Shown: positions 60,517-64,000 of the stretch, in pieces | Numbering within the stretch: the stretch's first letter is position 1 | How the letters are laid out: every line of letters begins with the position of its first letter | Origin: Zoogloeaceae bacterium | Lineage (GTDB): Bacteria; Pseudomonadota; Gammaproteobacteria; Burkholderiales; Rhodocyclaceae | Length of the DNA stretch: 64,000 nt | Assembly: GCA_024235655.1 (NCBI GenBank) | Contig: JACKLY010000005.1 | Span: 1-64,000, forward strand | Direction of reading: 5' to 3' | Program-made: the position numbers and the translations under genes | Notes under the pieces: generated by a model | The model's database searches: none | Seen by the model: the letters and a program-made list of their open reading frames with translations, nothing else | Told to the model about the DNA's origin: nothing

Positions 60517-62237
60517 TGGACATTCAGTCTGTTATTGGGGATGAACTGGAGAAGGACATTGCGTCAGTATGGCGGTTGAAGAATCATTCTGACTTTGCCT
60601 ATTCGGATGGCTTGGATTCGGAAAAATATCTACGAACAGTTCTTGAGAGTGCTAATGATCTAAGTAGCCGCTCGTACGAATTAGAGGCTTGTATCAAGGA
60701 TTGGCCAAGTGAGTATCATCTGACCCCAAAAAGATCACAACTGCTGTCTGGCTTTTCTTTCGATCGTTCACTTAGTGTCCTCGAGGTCGGTTGTGGTTGT
60801 GGTGCTATTACGCGCTATTTGGGAGAGAACTTTAATCAAGTAGTGGCTTTAGAGGGGAGTATTAACCGAGCTCGTCTTGCCGGTGAGCGAACGCGTGATC
60901 TTGCCTCCGTATCGATAGTTTGCGCCCCATTTCATCGAATTCAGTTCCTAAAGAAATTCGATGTCATATTTTGCATAGGGGTCCTGGAGTATTCGGCCTC
61001 ATTTATTGGTGGCGATGATCCTTACGATGCTGCCCTCAAAATGTTTTCAGACATGCTTACTCCGTCTGGTGTGCTTGTTGTTGCCATCGAAAACCAGTTT
61101 GGTTTGAAGTATTTTGGCGGCGTGAGAGAGGATCATTTGGGCACGAGATTCGATGGACTTGAGGGGTATCACCGAAATCCGGGAAAGGTAAGGACCTTTG
61201 GCAAGTCGGAGCTGGAGGGGCGGCTACGCAAATATTTTCCACAGGTCTCGTTCTACTACCCATTCCCCGATTACAAAATTCCTGATTGCGTTATATCAAG
61301 TGAATTTCTTATGTCTGGCATGGCGGGAGAGCTGGTGTCTAAAACGGGGGCACGTGATTATGCGGGGGCTACCAGTTTTCTGTGGGACGAGATGTCGACA
61401 GTATTTGAGTTAGATCGAAACAATATGCTTGATGTCTTATCAAACTCGTTTCTAGCGGTCGCAGGGTGCAATATTATGAAGGGAGTGTCGTTTGATCAAT
61501 TGGCAATTATGTTTTCTGCCGGACGAAAACCGGCTTATGCCACCCAAACAAGAGTACTGAAGAGAGCGACAGGCGGTGTGCATGTAGAAAAACGAAAAAT
61601 TGGTGGAAATTTTGATAAAGAGAGTGACCTTCTTCATTTGTCTGATACGAATGATGAATGGATTTTTTCCCGCTCGGTTCTGACTCAAGTGGCTCTGCGA
61701 TCACTTAATCGGCATTGTTCTCTTGCTGAAATCTTCGAGCCATGTAAAAAATGGATTGAGTTTTTGTTTCAAGCGTCAGAACTGATCAATGGTGTGAGTT
61801 GGATCGACGGGTCGCATGTCGACAGCATATGGGGCAATGTGTACACGGTTGATGGCGAATGCAAAATTATTGATCGTGAATGGGTTTGGAAAGGGAAAAT
61901 TAGAACCAACGTATTGGTTATTAGGGCAATTTATGATTTTTTGTGCCGAACTGAAGTTGGTTCTCCCCGTGCAAGATCCCTGTCAACGCAACGAGGCAAG
62001 ACGATCATTAAGGATATTGCTGAGACTTTTGGAGTGCATCTAGAGGCTGATGATTTTGTTGAGTTTATTCGCCTTGAATCCGATATTTCTTTGATTGTGT
62101 CTGGGGCGAGTAAGTCCTCACAGATTTTTTATCTTCGTTGGTTTTTGGCTCATCGCCCTACCAGACGTATTTTCCGGCAGATACGAACGTCAACGATAGA
62201 TATTGTGTCTCAGCTAAGGAGAAGATTCCGAACCTAG
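60516..62237 (+). CDS. SAM-dependent methyltransferase with C-terminal kinase-like region
   Basis: A 573-residue protein. The class I methyltransferase fold lies at about 85-240: SVLEVGCGCGAITRYLGENF is the SAM-binding loop, VVALEGS the acidic strand end, and FDVIFCIGVLEYS the substrate strand. The remaining roughly 330 residues include NGVSWIDGSHVDSIWGNVYT followed by KIIDREWVW, which resemble the catalytic Asp/Asn and metal-binding Asp of aminoglycoside-phosphotransferase-like kinases. A methyltransferase plus kinase would be the layout of the O-antigen chain terminator WbdD. That reading is inference; no glycine-rich loop is obvious. Confidence 0.75.
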   Translation: MDIQSVIGDELEKDIASVWRLKNHSDFAYSDGLDSEKYLRTVLESANDLSSRSYELEACIKDWPSEYHLTPKRSQLLSGFSFDRSLSVLEVGCGCGAITRYLGENFNQVVALEGSINRARLAGERTRDLASVSIVCAPFHRIQFLKKFDVIFCIGVLEYSASFIGGDDPYDAALKMFSDMLTPSGVLVVAIENQFGLKYFGGVREDHLGTRFDGLEGYHRNPGKVRTFGKSELEGRLRKYFPQVSFYYPFPDYKIPDCVISSEFLMSGMAGELVSKTGARDYAGATSFLWDEMSTVFELDRNNMLDVLSNSFLAVAGCNIMKGVSFDQLAIMFSAGRKPAYATQTRVLKRATGGVHVEKRKIGGNFDKESDLLHLSDTNDEWIFSRSVLTQVALRSLNRHCSLAEIFEPCKKWIEFLFQASELINGVSWIDGSHVDSIWGNVYTVDGECKIIDREWVWKGKIRTNVLVIRAIYDFLCRTEVGSPRARSLSTQRGKTIIKDIAETFGVHLEADDFVEFIRLESDISLIVSGASKSSQIFYLRWFLAHRPTRRIFRQIRTSTIDIVSQLRRRFRT

Positions 62238-62247
62238 TGAATCTGAC

Positions 62248-62270
62248 CTGCCCGGCAATTTTCGGGCCAG
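62248..62270. terminator. Hairpin between convergent genes, possible terminator
   Basis: CTGCCCG at 62248-62254 can pair with CGGGCCAG at 62263-62270, with one bulged base and an AT-rich loop. No proper T-run follows in either direction, so this is a weak call. Confidence 0.3.
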
Positions 62271-62309
62271 TTAACACTTGAGAAAACGACTTGCCAATTG
62301 TGGGGGTTA

Positions 62310-63008
62310 TCAGAGATCGTAATCCCTAAGCTTCTCCACATCCGCAATATGAATTTTCCGCCCCTCAACCGAAATCAGCCCCTTGTCCGACAGCTCGTGC
62401 AGGATCCGCGAGAAGTGTTCCTGCGTCAGGTTGAGCCTTGAGGCGATCACGCCCTTGTTGGTCGGGAGGGTGACGGTCACCGATTTTTCGGATTCTTCCG
62501 AATCGAGTTGTTCGCGCAGCAGGTAGCCGATGATGCGCTGGCGGCCAGAGTGGAGTGAGTAGGATTCGACATCGGTAATCAGGTGATGCAGGCGCATGGC
62601 CATGCCGGCGATCATCTTGCGGCCCAGCTTTGGGTCGTTTTCCAGTTCTTCCATGATGACCGATTTGGAAATGTGCAGCAGCAAGGAGTCGGTGAGTGCC
62701 TGCGCATAGACCAGATACGGTTTTTCCATGAACATCACGGCTTCGCCGAAGGTCTGGCCCTGGCCGAGAATTTCAACAACCTTTTCACCGCCTGCCGGCG
62801 AGGTAAAGGCCAGTTTGACCTGACCATAGACGATCAGGTGGAAACCCGAGCAGGCGTCACCCTTGTGAAACAGGATGTCGCTGCGTGCTGCATGTACTTC
62901 ACGAGTGCCGCGCGCGATGCGGGCAATTTCTTCGTTCATCAGGCCATTGAAAAGCGGCACATGGGCAAGCAGCGCTTCGATGTTGATGCTTTGATGGTTT
63001 CCGTGCAT
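62310..63008 (-). CDS. Crp/Fnr family transcriptional regulator (DNR-like)
   Basis: A 232-residue regulator with a cNMP-binding-type beta-roll (about 15-130; LFHKGDACSGFHLIVYGQVK, GQTFGEAVMF) and a winged helix at the C-terminus (VIASRLNLTQEHFSRILHEL). It has only one cysteine (about residue 48), so it cannot carry the FNR iron-sulfur cluster, and the cAMP-contacting Arg-Ser of Crp is missing. DNR/NnrR-type NO sensors fit this pattern. It is divergent from a haem-copper oxidase subunit gene with 156 bases between, its likely target. Confidence 0.9.
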   Translation of the reverse strand: MHGNHQSINIEALLAHVPLFNGLMNEEIARIARGTREVHAARSDILFHKGDACSGFHLIVYGQVKLAFTSPAGGEKVVEILGQGQTFGEAVMFMEKPYLVYAQALTDSLLLHISKSVIMEELENDPKLGRKMIAGMAMRLHHLITDVESYSLHSGRQRIIGYLLREQLDSEESEKSVTVTLPTNKGVIASRLNLTQEHFSRILHELSDKGLISVEGRKIHIADVEKLRDYDL

Positions 63009-63164
63009 GCAGAATTCCGAAAAAGACGACGGGTGCCAAGGCTGTAGCGCGCAATGTTCGCATTTGTAGGGCTTGCAGGCAAGTCGGTGCTTGCTGTATT
63101 GGTCATCGTTGCTGGTTTCAGCGTGGGGGCACCTTTATAATGAGAGCCTTTTGCGCGAGGCTTT

Positions 63165-64000
63165 GTGGATTCGCAAATCGTAAAAGTTTCTCCCGGTGCG
63201 CCTACGGCACTGGCACGTGCCTGGCTCTGGCTGGGGGTGATGGCGCTGATCGGCTCCGGATTGCTGGCCTTGTTGCTGGTCTTTTCCCGTACTCCCGGCA
63301 TTCAGGATGTGTTCCCGCTCAAGGAGTTTTTCCGCTCGGCACTGGTGGTGCACGTTGATCTGTCTGTCGCTATCTGGTTCATGGCCTTTGCTGCTGTCAT
63401 CTGGAGTGCGGTCGGTGGCGCCGGCTTGGCATGGCTGGGCTGGGCCGGTTTTGCGCTGGCATCGATTGGCACGGTCGTGATGACCGTTTCCCCGTTCTTT
63501 CCCGGAGCCGAGCCGGTGTTGAACAACTACATCCCGGTACTCAAGCAGGATGTGTTTTTTGCCTCTCTCTGGATTTGCGGCGTCGGTTTTTCTCTGGCGG
63601 TGCTGCGCGCGCTGATTACCACCTGGCCAAAACGCGTGTTCAGTGAGCCCCTGCGCTTCGGCGGCTTTGTCGGCGCGGTTGCCGCTTTCTTTGCGTTGGC
63701 GGCATTCTTCTGGTCCTGGGCGATGGTGCCCAAAATTGATGAGCCCATCTATTTCGAGGTGCTGTTCTGGGGTGGTGGGCATACTTTGCAGTTCCAGCAC
63801 GCGCTGTTGATGGTCGTGGCATGGTTGTGGATTGCCGATCATCTCGGTCAGCCTTCCAAGGCCTCGCCGCGAGCGCTGTCCATTCTTTATCTGGTTGCAG
63901 CTTTCCCGCTGCTCGCCGTGCCCTTGATCTACCTGACCGTTCCTCCCGGTTCGCTGCCGCACATGGAGCTGTTTGCGAAACTGATGAAATGGGGCCATCC
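63165..64000 (+). CDS. Haem-copper oxidase subunit I-like protein (3' end outside window)
   Basis: The frame is open from GTG 63165 to the window end (278 residues). It holds several membrane helices and conserved haem-ligand motifs: SALVVHVDLSVAIWFMAFAA, with the His that would bind the low-spin haem, and LFWGGGHTLQFQHALLMVVA, with the histidines near the binuclear centre. The sequence suggests the cbb3/NO-reductase side of the superfamily rather than aa3 oxidase. A perfect TATAAT lies at 63136-63141, about 24 bases upstream of the start codon, with only a weak -35 (TGGTTT). NO-responsive control by the divergent regulator is an inference; I see no clear FNR/DNR box. Confidence 0.8.
   Translation, partial: MDSQIVKVSPGAPTALARAWLWLGVMALIGSGLLALLLVFSRTPGIQDVFPLKEFFRSALVVHVDLSVAIWFMAFAAVIWSAVGGAGLAWLGWAGFALASIGTVVMTVSPFFPGAEPVLNNYIPVLKQDVFFASLWICGVGFSLAVLRALITTWPKRVFSEPLRFGGFVGAVAAFFALAAFFWSWAMVPKIDEPIYFEVLFWGGGHTLQFQHALLMVVAWLWIADHLGQPSKASPRALSILYLVAAFPLLAVPLIYLTVPPGSLPHMELFAKLMKWGH

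Noticed and set aside
63009..63164. FNR/DNR box (TTGAT-N4-ATCAA) between the divergent Crp/Fnr and oxidase genes.
   Set aside because: No convincing match was found by eye; only a TATAAT at 63136 is clear.

Overview
The window is about 64 kb of chromosomal DNA from a Gram-negative bacterium, most likely a betaproteobacterium of the Rhodocyclales (Dechloromonas/Azonexus-like). This placement is an inference. It rests on the order hisB-H-A-F-I-E, HIT protein, tatABC and a Do-type protease, on the many two-component, CHASE2, HD-GYP and chemotaxis proteins, on phenylacetate-CoA ligase, and on a DNR-like regulator beside a haem-copper oxidase subunit. No rRNA, tRNA, CRISPR array, IS element or prophage was recognised.

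Layout. 1-5.3 kb: the 3' end of nhaA, then a gene graveyard (two chromate-transporter remnants and a paiB remnant), a cassette of three genes (SRPBCC protein, hot-dog thioesterase, AraC regulator), and an intact paiB. 5.3-16.1 kb: hisC with a nitroreductase and paiB on the minus strand; divergently hisBHAFIE, a HIT hydrolase and tatABC; then a glutamine amidotransferase, a single-PDZ serine protease, a Nif3-like protein and a fumarylacetoacetase-fold hydrolase. 16.1-20.6 kb (minus strand): a stand-alone CheB domain, paaK, a PilG-like receiver and an M61 peptidase. 20.6-31.7 kb: an acidic-amino-acid island with gltIJKL, a second binding protein, a chemoreceptor, aspA, a DctB-like kinase and a DctD/AauR-like sigma-54 activator. 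A clear sigma-54 promoter and two TTCGG-N4-CCGAA operators lie in front of gltI. 31.8-35.4 kb: a DUF2889 protein, sucCD and a TerC-family protein.

35.5-47.8 kb holds the most remarkable block: eight same-strand genes with almost no gaps. They encode a CHASE2 Ser/Thr kinase, a PP2C phosphatase, a double-FHA protein, a CHASE2 adenylate cyclase, a metallo-beta-lactamase-fold cyclic-nucleotide phosphodiesterase, a cyclic-nucleotide-binding/rhodanese fusion, a GAF-containing PilB/GspE ATPase and a GAF/HD-GYP protein. Writers, erasers and readers of Ser/Thr phosphorylation and of cAMP, plus a c-di-GMP-type phosphodiesterase, are thus joined to a filament-assembly motor.

Immediately downstream (47.9-51.2 kb) is a split type IV pilin: a 61-aa Geobacter-like PilA-N followed by a separate secreted PilA-C-like protein, then an ABC exporter trio resembling Myxococcus PilGHI. 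A lipid-linked-sugar and surface-polysaccharide region follows (51.2-62.2 kb: GT-C proteins, GtrA, a mutase-like flavoprotein, two GT2 enzymes, a flippase and a methyltransferase fused to a kinase-like domain), with more AT-rich coding in its last part. The window ends with a Crp/Fnr regulator divergent from a truncated haem-copper oxidase subunit I. My best candidate for an undescribed system is the combination of the eight-gene sensory operon with the split-pilin locus: a surface filament whose assembly is read out through cAMP, phospho-Thr and c-di-GMP signals.
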